A DNA stretch of 64,000 nt from Wyeomyia smithii (GCF_029784165.1 NC_073695.1:95545777-95609776), one strand, 5' to 3'. Positions 10,786 through 22,002 are shown, counted from the first letter of the stretch. The notes: generated from the sequence alone by a model not told the origin. Made by a program: numbers and translations.

Positions 10786-11184
10786 TTTTTTTTCACATTT
10801 GATTAAACTTTGCACAAATGTTCCTTTAGACTATAGCTATCATTTTGTGCTGTTAAATGGGTTTGTGTTAAAATGGTACTGATGATTAGACATATGAGGG
10901 TAATAAATTTGGAACCAGAACGTTACAGTCGATATTACAGCGAGATGTCGACAAATTTCGTGAACTTGTTCAGGCGTTATTCAGCGTTTCCCCTCTTTTC
11001 TCTCCTAAGTTCCCAATTTGTTCCTACCCTATCACCGAACAACAGTTGATCAGTTTATCTTAGAGTTCAATTGCCTAAACAGTCCAATAATGTCTCAGTA
11101 ATGCGCTTTTAGTAGAATTTATTCTTATCCACAATCAAAAACATCTGACCCTGTGACTGATAAACAGCATATTTTTGTTTTTTT

Positions 11185-11190
11185 TTTATT
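11185..11190 (-). terminator. Poly(A) signal AATAAA of the 11.2-kb secreted-protein gene
   Basis: On the minus strand AATAAA lies 34 bases after the TAA stop at 11224-11226. This is a normal position for a compact insect gene. Confidence 0.6.
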
Positions 11191-11223
11191 TTAATTGTTT
11201 TCATACTGTGTCCCTGTTGGTGC

Positions 11224-11778
11224 TTAAAAAGGACAACAAATTGTTCCGACATCTCCCGGGTTGAAGCATTCGCCTGCCGGAGTACATACTGTATTATCCC
11301 TAGCAAGCCTGTAGACATCGTCATCCGTAAGCTTGAAGGTAGCCTCAACGAAATTTAATAGATTTTCGGCGAAATCTTTTGGAGGTTGGAACAGTTTCTA
11401 TAATAAACGAAAAGAAGCTCGTTATAAACTTTAATGCGATTAATCGAAAAAAGTGGTTTATACTTTCTACATACCACAAGAATACTAGTTATAATGTCTT
11501 TTGGTTTTGGGTTAACGTATTTTGGATTGCGCTGCTCCAAACCAACACCGAGATAGTAGCTTAAAAACGTGGTCACGTCTGTTGCAAGTGTTTGGAAAAA
11601 TCAAAAATCTTCAAGGCATAGAGCATTTAAAATACTTACAATTCTCAGGCAGAGAATTAACGAACTGCTGTGCTGGGGTCACCGCTGCTGGTTGCTGAGT
11701 TCTTGCAGATACATTCTGAGCTGCCAAACAGAGGCCCAGCAGGACCAATGAGGTCGAAAGGATGATTTTGTTTACCAT
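11224..11778 (-). CDS. Small secreted cysteine-tail protein, copy 1 (three exons)
   Basis: Exons are 11778-11640 (139 b, phase-1 donor GTAAGTAT), 11578-11517 (62 b, acceptor CAACAG, donor GTTAAC, phase 0) and 11397-11224 (174 b, acceptor TTATAG, stop TAA). The sum is 375 b, 124 residues. The product has a signal peptide (MVNKIILSTSLVLLGLCLAA, cleavage likely after NVSA near residue 25), a Q/P-rich linker, LSYYLGVGLEQRNPKY, the predicted helix DFAENLLNFVEATFKLTDDD, and a C-terminal C-x5-C-x9-C-C-P-F. Four cysteines in the mature part suggest two disulfides. I do not recognise the family; function unknown. The sister gene at 17445-17989 shares all junctions, and exon 3 is identical at the protein level. 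A TATA box lies 63 bases upstream. All parts are open and the junctions consistent, so it looks functional. Confidence 0.85.
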
Positions 11779-11840
11779 GGTGGTCTGTGTTGTACCTCTA
11801 AACGATTCTCACTGATTACCGGTGCATGCAGCAGTTGCAG

Positions 11841-11850
11841 TTTATATAAA
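11841..11850 (-). promoter_or_regulatory. TATA box of secreted-protein copy 1
   Basis: On the minus strand TTTATATAAA lies 63 bases upstream of the ATG at 11778. The equivalent position of the sister gene has GTATATATAC (18052-18061). The sequence between TATA and ATG (CAGTGAGAATCGTTTAGAGG and following bases) and upstream blocks (ATGATAGCA, TTGGTAGTTGAACC) are also conserved, which supports a shared promoter. Confidence 0.8.
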
Positions 11851-12259
11851 CCCAAAATCATTCCTCCAAATCTAATTGACCAGAATGTCGTCGTTGATTA
11901 AAAATATGATAGCAGTTCCAATTGGTAGTTGAACCGGCTGTTATAAAAATTGTGTATACCTTTTTTTGGAGTACTATTAGTGATGCATTACGGACATAAG
12001 TGAATGCGTTGATTTGATTGTCGGTCTATTTATGACATATTACACAATTTGATAAGGAGAATGTGTGGAATGACCGATTCTTTCGATTAGGTACTGGCGG
12101 AACTAGAAAACGGAAGTGGAGGGTAGGAGTATTTGACTCGATTAGGATCGTAATAGTCCAGACGATATATATATATCCCATATAATAAATATTATTTGTA
12201 CCGTGTTTTACACCTGAAATGTTTGAAAAATCTATACTGAGCGTCTTAGAAGAGTGATT

Positions 12260-12358
12260 TAAGAAATCGCAAGAAAGAATTATCAGTTCCGTTAGACTCT
12301 ACTTAAATTTTTTAGTAGAGTCTAACGGAAACTGATAATTTTTTCTTCTGATTTCTTA
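12260..12358. repeat. 99-bp near-perfect hairpin
   Basis: The left arm (12260-12304) and right arm (about 12314-12358) are inverted copies over about 44 bases with few mismatches, including CCGTTAGACTCTACT, around a loop of about 10 bases. It could be a tiny MITE or the template of a hairpin RNA. The ends (AAGAAATC/GATTTCTT) show no clear target duplication. Confidence 0.8.
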
Positions 12359-12889
12359 CCTGAAATGTGTTATTTCTTATATCTCTAAGCTTTAGTAAAT
12401 ACAATTGTGTAAGTAAAAGGTGATGTAGAACAAAACGTAAATCGAAGTAATTCCAGTATGAATACACTTGTTTGCTACGGTTTTTTATTTTTTCGTAGCA
12501 GCTGTAATGTTCACACTAGCGTTGCGAGCGACGAAAAGAAATCAAATTTGACTTTCAAAGAGAGAGAAGTTTTTTTTTCAGTCGCGTTTTACCAACACAA
12601 TTGTGCAATCGCAGGCTTATTGGGTTATTTTTATTCTCCATGAAGCATTCTGCAATTTTTAGTGGTTGGAAGTAGTTCCAAACGTATTGGTCCATCGTTC
12701 CATTAATTTTTTTTTTATCTCTCTGTCATAGAACAAATATCACATCGAAAGAATTGCTTGTCTATCGATTAGATGAATTTATCAATCTAGTTGATGATAT
12801 TTCAAAAATTATCGAAGCGACCAGAACAAATTAAAACCAGATGTAGCAGTACCTATGGTGGGTGGGAAGAAACTTCCCGTTGTAGTGTT
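12359..12889. other. Unassigned intergenic DNA
   Basis: A 61-codon frame at 12458-12643 has no signal or motif that I trust. Nothing else was recognised. Confidence 0.4.
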
Positions 12890-15800
12890 TTTAATGTTTT
12901 TTTGCCTTTCTCCTAGAAAGGTATAGCAATCACTTGCAAAACCGAAAGTATAAAAGTGCTCCAAAGGGCCGAATGGCATATATCACTCGACTCAGCTCGA
13001 CGAGCTGAGCCTTTCCTGTATGTGTGTGTGTGTGTGTATGTGCAGATTTTTATTCTCACTCACTTTTCTCAGAGATGGCTGGACCGATTTTCATGAAATT
13101 AATTGCAAATGAAAGGTCTTGTTGTCCCATAAGACCCTATTCAATTTATTGTAATCGGATTTATAGTTTAGAGGTTATGTATCAAAATGTAAAAATCATG
13201 AAACATCATTATCTCTAGAACCACACAACCGATTTGAACAAAATCGATTTCAAATGAACGGGCAACCCGAAATACCCTTAACTTTTGAATTTTATAAAGA
13301 TTGAATTTGTGGTTCAAAAGTTATGAAAAGAAACGTGTTCTGAAGACTGTTTAATCTCACTCATGTTTCTCAGAGATGGCTGGACCGATATTCATAAAAT
13401 CAGTGTCAAATGGAAGGTCTAGTTGCCCCATAAGACTCTATTGATTTGTTTTGCAATCGGACTATTACTTTGCCTGTTATGTTCAAAAATGTGAAATCCA
13501 GCTATGAAAAGAAACATACTCCGACGACTACTTGGACTCACTTACTTTTCTCAGAGATGGCTAACCTGATTTCAACAAAATTAGTGTCGATTAATAAGTC
13601 TAGCTGCCTCATAACACCATATTGAATTTTGCTGTAATCGAACTGTAACTTCGTCTGTAATGTACCGAAATGTGAAAATAGCCAAACTGTATTATTTCAG
13701 AAACTTCACAACCGATATGATCAATATTATTATCAGATGAGCGGGTTAGTAGAAATGGTACCCGACGGGTTCAGGTCTGGTTCGGGTTTGAAAATTTTTG
13801 AAAGTGGCGGGTACGGGTCGGGTTCGGGTTTTGAGAAAAGAAAAATTTTCGGGTACGAGTCGGGTTCGGGTTTGAAAATGTCGGGTTCAGTTCGGGTTTG
13901 GGTATGAAAACCCGAAACACTATAACACACCGACTATAAAATCTATGAAATCTCGGGTTCGGGTCGGGTTCGGGCTTCACAATTTCGGGTTCGGGTCGGG
14001 TTCGGGTTTCAAAGAAATAAAATTTTCGGGTTCGGGTTTGAACAAAAAAAAAGTTTCGGGTTCGGGTCGGGCTCGGGTTTCGACCGAAAAAAAAATCTGG
14101 TTCGGGTCGGGTACGGGTTTGAAAAACATCAAACCCGACCATCTCTACGAGTTAGATAAGGGCTAACTGATGAATTATGATTGAACACGTGGTTTCGAAG
14201 TTTGGCTGCCCTATACGTTCCCATTTCATTTGATTATAATCGAACTTAAGCAACCGTTATGTATTAAATTGTTAATAAAACAACGAAAGTCTATTATCTC
14301 AAAGATTACATGACTTATTTGAACATAACTAGTGTCATACGAACTAGTCATCTCTCGAACTTACAAATAACAAACTTCATAACAGTTTGATATGTGGCTC
14401 AAAAGTTATGGAAAGAAAAGAAATTCAAAGACTATTTAAAACTATACCTGTTCTGATCGATATATGTGGCCTCAACATAACTCAAATGTGGTATCGTACT
14501 ATTTGAACGTTCCAAATTCATTGATTCCTTGCGATGTATTTTAAGTCTGCAAATGCACGACGTATCGGCCATAGGATAAGATAAAAGTCAAATAAAAAAT
14601 CGTTTGAAATGATTGGTTTTATCGAAATGACAACATCCTCGACTTTTGGCTTCTGTAGATCGCCTTAATTCTGAATATATATTCATATTTGGTAGTATTC
14701 GGTCATTTTCAGCAGACTTTCTGGCATCAATCTGACACCGGAAATATCCATTTTGGGAGATATTTAGTTATTTTGGTTGTTTTCCACGAACTAAAAGTGG
14801 TCGTCTTTAAATTTAAAATGGTGTCCAGGGTCAATGTTTGGTTTCTATGCATCATCTCGATTACGGAAATATCCATTTGGAGTATTAATCGGTCATTTTT
14901 GACTGTTTTCTAGAAGTTGCAATTTAGCAATTTAAAATGGTGCCTGAGGTCAATTATTAGCTCATTGCATCATTCTGGTTCCAGAGATACTCATATTGGA
15001 TGGTATTTGGTTTTTTTAGTCTGTTTTTCACAAACCGAAAGTCGCCATCTTGGACTTCAAAACTGATTTCTGGCCTCTGAGCGTCATTCTGGTTGAATGT
15101 TTTTAAAGGAACAAAAATGTCCTTGATGGTTCGACGCCCCTCCCTCTTCTGGAAGCATATGTTCGTGGGAAACAGCCGAAAATGATCGAATAACACCCAA
15201 TACCGGAAATCACCATCTTAGAATTCAAAATGGTATCTATGGTCGATTTTAGCTCCTGTGTATCATTCTAGATCCGGATAATGATATATTGGGTGGAAAT
15301 CGGCCATTTTTGGCTGTTTTCCAGAAACCGGAAGTTGCAACCCAAAATGTTGCCTGAGGTCGATTTTGGAACATATTTGTTAGCTATAAAAACGTTCACC
15401 TGCAAAATTTGGTTCCATTTAATTGGTTAGCTATCGAGATGTGCAGAAGTTTGTGTTTCATTTGTATGGAACCCCTTCCTTCCAGAAAAGAGAGAGTTGT
15501 CGAACCATTATGAACATATTTGTTATCCTTAGAAACCTTGACATGCTAAATTTGGTTCCCTTTACCCGGTTAGTTCTCGAGATGTGCAGAAATTTGTGTT
15601 TCATTTGTATGGAACCCCCCCTTTCCAGAAAAGGGAGGGGCTTTCAAATATTATGGACATATTTGTTACCTCTTACAACATCCACATGCCAAATTCGGTT
15701 TAATTTACTTGGTTTGTTTTTGAATTATGCAGAAATTTATGTTTCATTTGTATGGGACCCCACCCTTCTAAAAGAGGGAGGGGTCTCAAACTATTATAGG

Positions 15801-16030
15801 AACCTTAATCGGCACCAAAAACTCCTGCATACAAATTTTCACGTCGATCGGTTCGGTAGTTTTCGAGCCTATATGGATCAGACAGACAGACCGGACTGCA
15901 TTTTTATATGTAAAGATTGCAACATCATTTTAGAACCTTAAGAGTGAATATACACTTATTTTGGATTGAAGCGTTCATGTAAACCTATTTTACAACTAAA
16001 AGTTTGAATGAGAAAGGCTGGGTCTGACCG
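12890..16030 (+). repeat. About 3.1-kb composite repetitive element built of nested tandem units
   Basis: It begins near TTTGCCTTTCTCCTAGAAAG (12902) and ends near GAGAAAGGCTGGGTCTGACC (16010), so short GCCTTTCTC/GAGAAAGGC inverted ends bound it. Inside are three tandem blocks. Units of about 150-170 b containing CTTTTCTCAGAGATGGCTGG lie at 13050-13720. Units of about 150 b with CCGGAAATATCCAT and GGTCATTTTTGACTG lie at 14640-15400. Units of about 120-130 b with GAGATGTGCAGAAATTTG and AGGGAGGGG lie at 15420-15800. It closes with TATGGATCAGACAGACAGAC..TTTTTATATG. A G-rich minisatellite (13747-14130) sits between blocks 1 and 2. Part of block 3 with the same closing sequence recurs inverted at 52000-53160. 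No transposase or RT is visible; the superfamily is unknown. Confidence 0.75.
13747..14130 (+). repeat. GGGTTCGGGTCGGGTTCGGG-type minisatellite
   Basis: Dozens of G3 runs spaced by 2-3 bases (GGGTTCGGGTCGGGTTCGGG) lie on the plus strand, broken by short A-rich interruptions. All G runs are on one strand. The minus strand is open over 123 codons (14142-13771) and would give (F)KPEPDPNP-like repeats, but this follows from the 6-base periodicity and has no start or splice support. The G3N2-3 spacing meets the usual sequence rule for intramolecular G-quadruplexes. Confidence 0.9.
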
Positions 16031-16745
16031 CTAGGTGGATTAATTTAGGTTTTTTTAAATTTTTTTTCTTACCTGAAGCAGATCGACTTTGTCGCGACGA
16101 TCGTCGAATTTCGAATGTTTTTTCTTTCAATACACGACTCAATTGCATCAATTAACCTATGTAGGAGACTCGTGCAGGCTTCGACTTATAGCCGTTCATG
16201 AAAGATTACGACTCCTGCTTAGGCGTTGACGTCGATGCATGTCCGGGAAAACCCCACGATTTTTAGCGCTTAGGATTACTTACTTTTCGGTACCAGCTAC
16301 TCCTTTTTATTTTACCCTAATCAGCTCCGCTGCACGGTCGACTAACTAAAAGGCAGACAATTAGCAACGGGACAACAGGTAGTGAGATTTTGAGGATAAA
16401 ACTGAAATAAAACTCCTTTGAAAGTTTTGAAGAAAAGCTGTTGCGTACTTTTTATAAATGTTGGAAAAGAGCCCACAGTGCCATATAAAAAATGATGTTA
16501 GGTATTTCCCTTCCTATGGATATTACATATAATACGAAGTGCGGAGTACAATAAAACATTCAGCCACCACCACAAATGATATAAAGTCCAGTCGGTGAGT
16601 CTATACAAAAAAGTCAACAGGATACGATTGCCCGAACATGCCACACGGATGTCAAATTTGACCATCATTCCATCAAAAATAATAACAGAAGGATTATGTC
16701 CAAAGCCACGACCGCAAGGTTGATGTAGGACTATATCGTCCCCTT
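16031..16745. other. Unassigned DNA between two repeats
   Basis: No coding exon was recognised. A weak copy of the dispersed ACGACCGCAAGGTT motif occurs at about 16708-16723. Confidence 0.4.
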
Positions 16746-17108
16746 AATGCTAGAACTAGATAACTCGAAATTTGTCGATTTTGAGTTAAGTATGGCATCA
16801 TATTTATCACATCGAGCCCTTTAGCATATCCCAAACTCATTGAAACACGATAACAAGAAAAAATGTTATCCATCAATTACAAAACTAGATATCTCAATGT
16901 AGAACAAATATGCTTCGTGTTAGAACTAGATAACTCGACTCTTTGTTGATTTTTTCGTTTCTAGAACAGGCCTGAATTGATATGGATGCGTTTCATAAAA
17001 TATGAGCCATTTAAAATAGCATTTGAATCGTCATCACCAAAATCGGTCAAATTTTGAAACTCGTTTTTTCTCAAAACGTCAATTTTTGAGTTATCTAGTT
17101 CTAGCATT
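16746..17108. mobile_element. 363-bp TIR element (AATGCTAGAACTAGATAACT ends)
   Basis: The left terminus AATGCTAGAACTAGATAACT (16746) and right terminus (about 17087-17108) are perfect inverted copies for over 20 bases. An additional internal copy of TAGAACTAGATAACTCGA lies at about 16921-16940. There is no ORF. TTAA is present at the left edge (16744-16747) but not at the right, so the superfamily is uncertain. Confidence 0.8.
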
Positions 17109-17444
17109 GCATTGTTACATTCGAGAGTGATCACTTGTGATAAGTTCGAAGTGAACTTCCCCTTTTCAATGATTTCTTGAATGATAGACGTTAAGATTAC
17201 GATAAACTGTGTTTATGTCAACAAAAAACCAGTTGAGTGTAGAAATTTTTCTCTCAAAACGGCTTTTGGCCTATATCATTTTATAAAGGTCAATTATAAA
17301 CAGTTCAGTTTTATAATTTTATTTTCCTTAAGCAAAACATCAGTACCCGCTAGGAGTAAATAATTTGTTGGTAGTATACTCCACAATGCTGATATAGAAC
17401 CATTATTTCTTTTCATTTAGTTCATGTTACGCCACTGTTGGTGC

Positions 17445-17989
17445 TCAAAATGGACAGCAAATGGTTCCGACATCTCCCGGGTTGAAGCATTCGCCTGCCG
17501 GAGTACATACTGTATTATCCCTAGCAAGCCTGTAGACATCGTCATCCGTAAGCTTGAAGGTAGCCTCAACGAAATTTAATAGATTTTCGGCGAAATCTTT
17601 TGGAGGTTGGAACAGTTTCTATAATAAACGAAAAATAATTCGGCGACCAACTACAATACGATCAATCGAAGAGACAGTGTCCAGTTACCACAAGAATAAT
17701 GAAGAGATTGTCATTAGAACGTTGGTTAACGTATTTTGGATTGCGCTGCTCCAAGCCAACACCGAGATAGTAATTCAAAAACATGGTCGCATCTGTTGGA
17801 AATTTAGGAAAAATTAAAATGTTCAAGCATACGGCATTTAAAGTACTCACAACTCTCGGGAAGAGAATCAACGAACTGCTGTGCTGGGGAAACCGCTGCT
17901 GGTTGATGATTTCTTGCAGATACATTCTGAGCTGCCAAACAGAGGCCCAGTAGGACCAATGAGGTCGAGAGAATGACTTTGTTTACCAT
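17445..17989 (-). CDS. Small secreted cysteine-tail protein, copy 2 (three exons)
   Basis: Exons are 17989-17851 (139 b, donor GTGAGTAC), 17792-17731 (62 b, acceptor CAACAG, donor GTTAAC) and 17618-17445 (174 b, stop TGA), total 375 b and 124 residues, with the same phases as copy 1. The signal peptide starts MVNKVILSTSLVLLGLCLAA. The linker reads RNHQPAAVSPAQQFVDSLPES, exon 2 gives ATMFLNYYLGVGLEQRNPKY, and exon 3 is identical in protein to copy 1, with the same C-x5-C-x9-CCPF end. Exon 1 differs from copy 1 at roughly 12 of 139 bases and exon 2 at 7 of 62. A 171-base block covering most of exon 3 and the intron 2 end is identical. Extracellular role inferred from the signal peptide; function unknown. 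There is no canonical AATAAA just after the stop, but AAATAATGG occurs about 40 bases on. Confidence 0.85.
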
Positions 17990-18051
17990 GGTGGTCTGTG
18001 TTGTACCTCTAAACGATTCTCACTGATTAGTTGTGCATGCAACAGCTGCAG

Positions 18052-18061
18052 CGTATATATA
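18052..18061 (-). promoter_or_regulatory. TATA box of secreted-protein copy 2
   Basis: GTATATATAC lies 63 bases upstream of the ATG at 17989, the same spacing as in copy 1, and is followed upstream by the shared GATTTTGGGT block. Confidence 0.75.
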
Positions 18062-18339
18062 CCCAAAATCCTCCCCCTGAACCCTAAAATTGATATTGTC
18101 ATTGGTCAAAAATATGATAGCAATTTCATTGGTAGTTGAACCATCGGTTGTAAAAATTGTGCCAATTTAAGAGTACTATTAGTGATGCATTACAGATATA
18201 GGCAAAAGCGTTGAATTGAGTTGGTTTATTGGTGACATATTATACAACTCGATAAGGAAAATGAGTGAATTGACCCATTCTATAAATTCAGAACTGGTTG
18301 CACTATAAAACGGAAGTGGAGGTTAGGAGAATTTGACAT

Positions 18340-18600
18340 CACCGGGCTGTCGTCCGATATCCGTACGGCATGTCTAGTCTGTCAATTCTAGCGGTAGATG
18401 GCTTATCATGCAGCTCCTGCAGTTTGTCATCAATAAGCCTGCTCATTCTTTAGTTGTTCCTCTACATTTCACCGAAGATGGTTCGCAACGTATTCCTCCC
18501 GTCCAGGTCTCGTGCCCGTAGAGATCGACCGGTCTAATCAGAGTCTGATTACCAGTGAGCGCCGGTAAGTGAGTTCGTCTACCACCTTGGTTTCATCACC
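18340..18600 (-). pseudogene. Fragment of an RTE/CR1-type RT C-terminal region
   Basis: The minus-strand translation contains TLIRPVDLYGHETW (about 18545-18503). This is the diagnostic post-RT segment (LIRPVVLYGSETW in intact elements) of RTE-like and related non-LTR elements. Flanking residues are degraded by stops. Too short for a family name. Confidence 0.6.
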
Positions 18601-19000
18601 ACCACCCTGAGCTCGAGATGAGAGTTTAGCGGTATCTTCTCTTCAACCTCTTATCTTCTTTGTCTGCAATGCATTTGTAACCAATCCTATCCGTTTGTCC
18701 TCAATCTTAGTCCGATGTACACAAAGGTGGCAGCGGAAAGGGTCATGTCAAATTTCGAAAACCGACCATTTACATTTTGTTTATTGGCCCGAAAAATCAT
18801 CTTTGCAAAATTTCAGCTCAATCGAACATGACTCGGGGGTGCCTCAAAGCTCTTAAAGTGATTTTTCGACCCTCGAAAATATACCAAAGGGGGAAGCACA
18901 TGAAATTGGGAAAATCGATTTTTTTTCGATACTCAATGTCTTGAAAATGCACAAAACGTCGAAAAGTGGTGTTATCTTGAAATAGTTGAAAAGGTTGTTT

Positions 19001-19050
19001 ACAAGACACGACCGCAAGGTTAACGTGAAATTACGACAGCCTGTTTTATG
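19001..19050. repeat. 48-bp semi-palindromic motif, inverted copy
   Basis: ACAAGACACGACCGCAAGGT followed by TAACGTGAAATTACGACAGC and CTGTTTT is the reverse of the motif at 10716-10763 and 29776-29824. Confidence 0.75.
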
Positions 19051-19409
19051 TCAATAAATTTTTTGCAATAGGTTTAGAAATACACTAGGTTGGGGTTAAT
19101 CAATTTAATGGTGTAAAGGGGTAAGTTTTTTCGTATATGTTTTTCGTATATTATTTTTGCTTTAAACATGAACGAAATTCGTTGGAAACTGAGTGAGTTT
19201 ATAACATGAAAGTGGGCAATATTCGTGACGCTCTCGATGTTTTCGGTTGTACAATTTGTACTCCGATTTATGTTGCCGTAAGACGTAATTCTACGTCAAA
19301 AGTGCACTAACTGATGTGCTTAATTTGACTCCGTTTAAGTTAAAATGAAAAGAAATTGTACTACTTAATTTATAAATGTTTTATGATCGTGCGTGCGATA
19401 TCCGCTCTG

Positions 19410-19850
19410 ACATAATGAATCTCATTTTGTTCGGGTTCGGAGCTATCTTCTGAATAGCCGCGCCTTAATTTCAAGTCCCCACAGTTTGTCCCAGTTTCGT
19501 AATACGGATGCGCAAAAAATGATTTGCCGTTGGAGGATGATATAACTAAAAATATAGGCGTGACCTTTTTATTTACAGTTATATCACTCTCCAAAGTTCG
19601 AAAAATTGCGCCGTGGTCAAATCGCTTACGGTATCCGCACTGACATAATAAATAAGTCACTCTTTTATTTCCAGTTTTACCATTCTCCAACGTTCGAAGA
19701 ATTTAATTTCGTATGTCGCAATACTAATGTACGAAAAATGAATCTCATTTTATTCTGGTTTAGAGCAATCTTCTGAAAAAGCCTCGAAATAATTTCAAGT
19801 TTCCACAGTTTGTCTCAGATTCGTACTACGGATGTATAAAAATGATTTCT
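19410..19850. repeat. Imperfect tandem duplication, period about 325 bp
   Basis: ATCTTCTGAA..AGCC.CG..AATTTCAAGT..CCACAGTTTGTC..ATTCGTA.TACGGATG occurs at about 19442-19510 and again at about 19768-19832. The duplicates have diverged and carry no coding signal. Confidence 0.65.
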
Positions 19851-20529
19851 TGTGGACATTTTGTAGAACCGGACCCATAGAGCTCTCATAAAGGCAACAA
19901 AATAACATTGTATCGTGTCGTGTTGCGGCTCGAAAGGAGACAATGTTTCCGTTACCTTGTCGAATGTAAACAGGTTTTTGCGTGATTGATATTTCCGATG
20001 GTAGACATGAGTTTGAAGGTCGAAATTCTGCTGTGATGTCAAACTATAACCGTTTTGTTTTAAGACGCAATAGCACAAGTGCTTCATTTCTGTTATCTGC
20101 TGCGTTCTAGAGGCAATGTAGAACTTTTCTTGCCTTGCAAATGCTGAAATTTGCGTTTTACGTTTGTTACTCATGATGATGATGATGATGAAAAATCTTA
20201 ACTACTTAAATCACATAATTGTAAAACACCAACAGGTGCTATTATATTTCACAACAGTAACAACACTGGCAAGTTTATTCAATTATCATCATTACGGATA
20301 ACCGTTCGCGAATGATTCTAGTTTTCCTGTTTTCTCTAGTAGAATAGTCTGTCATTTCCAATAATTCTGCAGTTACGGAAAACTCCATGACAGCTGCCAG
20401 ATAGACAGGTGCCTATGTATCATCGCGCAACCAGGCTTTTCTTTTTTCGCCACGATTAACATTCAACGTCCGTTTGTTGGTATCGGTACAGTCATGGAAT
20501 GAATTATGCATAAAACACAAAACGCGCAT

Positions 20530-20800
20530 TTCTAGTCAACTAGGTATATTCTGTTGACCTTCTTAGAGAAAGAAGCACTATGCGACCAATCAGAGGTCGA
20601 CATTTGTGTTTCGACGAGGCTTGACAATTCTCAACAGTACAATAGTTTGAACAGTCAAATTAAAATTTCCCGCATTTGGACGAGTGCTTAGATGATTTTC
20701 CAATCGATGGCTGCAAAAATGACAGGAATCGGTTGTAAACTGACTGAGTTCAAAACGTTTGAAAATGAACAATTTTCATGACGCTCTCAATGTTTTCGGT
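20530..20800. repeat. Dispersed CCAAT-containing repeat, copy 1
   Basis: GACCAATCAGAGGTCGACAT, then CGAGGCTTGACAATTCTCAA.AGTACAATAG, then GATTTTCCAATCGATGGCTGC. The same order occurs at about 47565-47830 and, more weakly, at 59380-59600. The last third (ACTGAGTGAGTT..GACGCTCTCGATGTTTTCGG) also occurs at 19185-19255. CCAAT boxes beside a TATA at the 47.5-kb copy give it a promoter look. Confidence 0.65.
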
Positions 20801-20804
20801 TTTT

Positions 20805-21030
20805 GAAGTTAGACCCCTGTCCAGGGTTGATATTTGTTGACACTCTTGAGTGAAAGTGGAAATAAGCATCCATAAACGTTATTTTTTTACAATCCTTTCA
20901 GAGTTCTCCCTTCCCGCTTTTTGCATGGAAGTGAACTGTCAAACACCTCATTATATTTCATGCGATGGAAGCAAGACAACAAAATTAGTTTATCAGTTAA
21001 CGAAGATTGTTAAGGCATCGGAGAACTGGC
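20805..21030 (+). repeat. Dispersed repeat, inverted partner at 63010-63225
   Basis: From AGGGTTGATATTTGTTGACA through AGAGTTCTCCCTTCCCGC and CATTTCATGCGATGGAAGCA-like sequence to GAAGATTGTTAAGGCATCGG, the order matches the reverse complement of 63010-63225 with roughly 10% differences. Confidence 0.75.
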
Positions 21031-21619
21031 AGCACGTCCATCATCAAATGATGGGGAAAAGATCGCTCCGCTCATTTGATAGTTTTTAAAAGAAATTTTG
21101 CAATATGAATTATGTTTCATTTGCCGAAGTGATTCGGGATGATCCGTCGCGTGTGAAAAAGAAATTATTTCATATATAAGATGCTCGGGTCGTGGTGAAA
21201 AGTGACCCAGAAGATATTGGCATGTTGGCATTTGTGTTTTGTGGTTGAAAAGCAGTGTTGATAGGTGCGAAAAAAGTGATCACCGCAAAAGCAGTGTGTT
21301 CTACTGAGTGAATGGAAGAGATGGAGAGATTTTGCTTTGAAGTGAAGCAAAATGAAATTGTGATGTTTTGCTGTTGTGTGCGTACGTACGCAGCGATTTT
21401 GTTATACTACCGGGTGTGTCCTTGATGATTCGTCGTTCATGGCGAATCGGCTGAGCGGAGACGCAAACCCATGAACGTTCAAAGCGTTTGCATATTGATG
21501 CCGATATCATCATACAGAGTGTGGCAGCAAGGGATAAGTATCTTTATAAATTAAATGCTTTCGTAATAATTTGAAGCGACATCTCACCACCACTTGCACA
21601 TGAATTCAGTTAAAGTATA

Positions 21620-22002
21620 AAGCCTGTAGTACACTCTTTGTCTAATGGTCAAATATTTGACCTTCTGACATAATGGTCAAATTTATTTGACATCATGGTT
21701 GTTGTTTGCCCGTGTTTGCCCCATGGTAAAATTGGAGAGTGACAAATAATTCGCCCTGACGGAATTAAATCATCTTCTTCACACACATTGAACTGCCCGT
21801 ATGCGAATTTTGGGGAAAAATATTAAAATGTTTGCTATCTCATTCACTCTTGAAGAAATTCCTATCTTCTGCACTCACAGAGTAAACAAATTGAAGGTGG
21901 CAGCAGCGTAACTCCGTCAGAGCGAATTATCTTTGACCAAATTTTTATCTGTCAAAAAGTGACAAATATTTGACGCTCGGTCAAAGAGTGTACTACAGGC
22001 TT
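21620..22002. mobile_element. 383-bp TIR element (AAGCCTGTAGTACACTCTTT ends)
   Basis: The ends are perfect inverted copies over about 23 bases and continue imperfectly (GGTCAAATATTTGAC at the left, GTCAAATATTTGTCAC at the right). The interior carries further GTCAAAT/TTGAC repeats. There is no ORF. The target duplication is not clear. Typical mosquito MITE layout. Confidence 0.85.

Noticed and set aside
13771..14142. KPEPDPNP-repeat protein on the minus strand
   Set aside because: It is the translation of a 6-base periodic minisatellite inside a mobile repeat, with no start, splice or conservation support.
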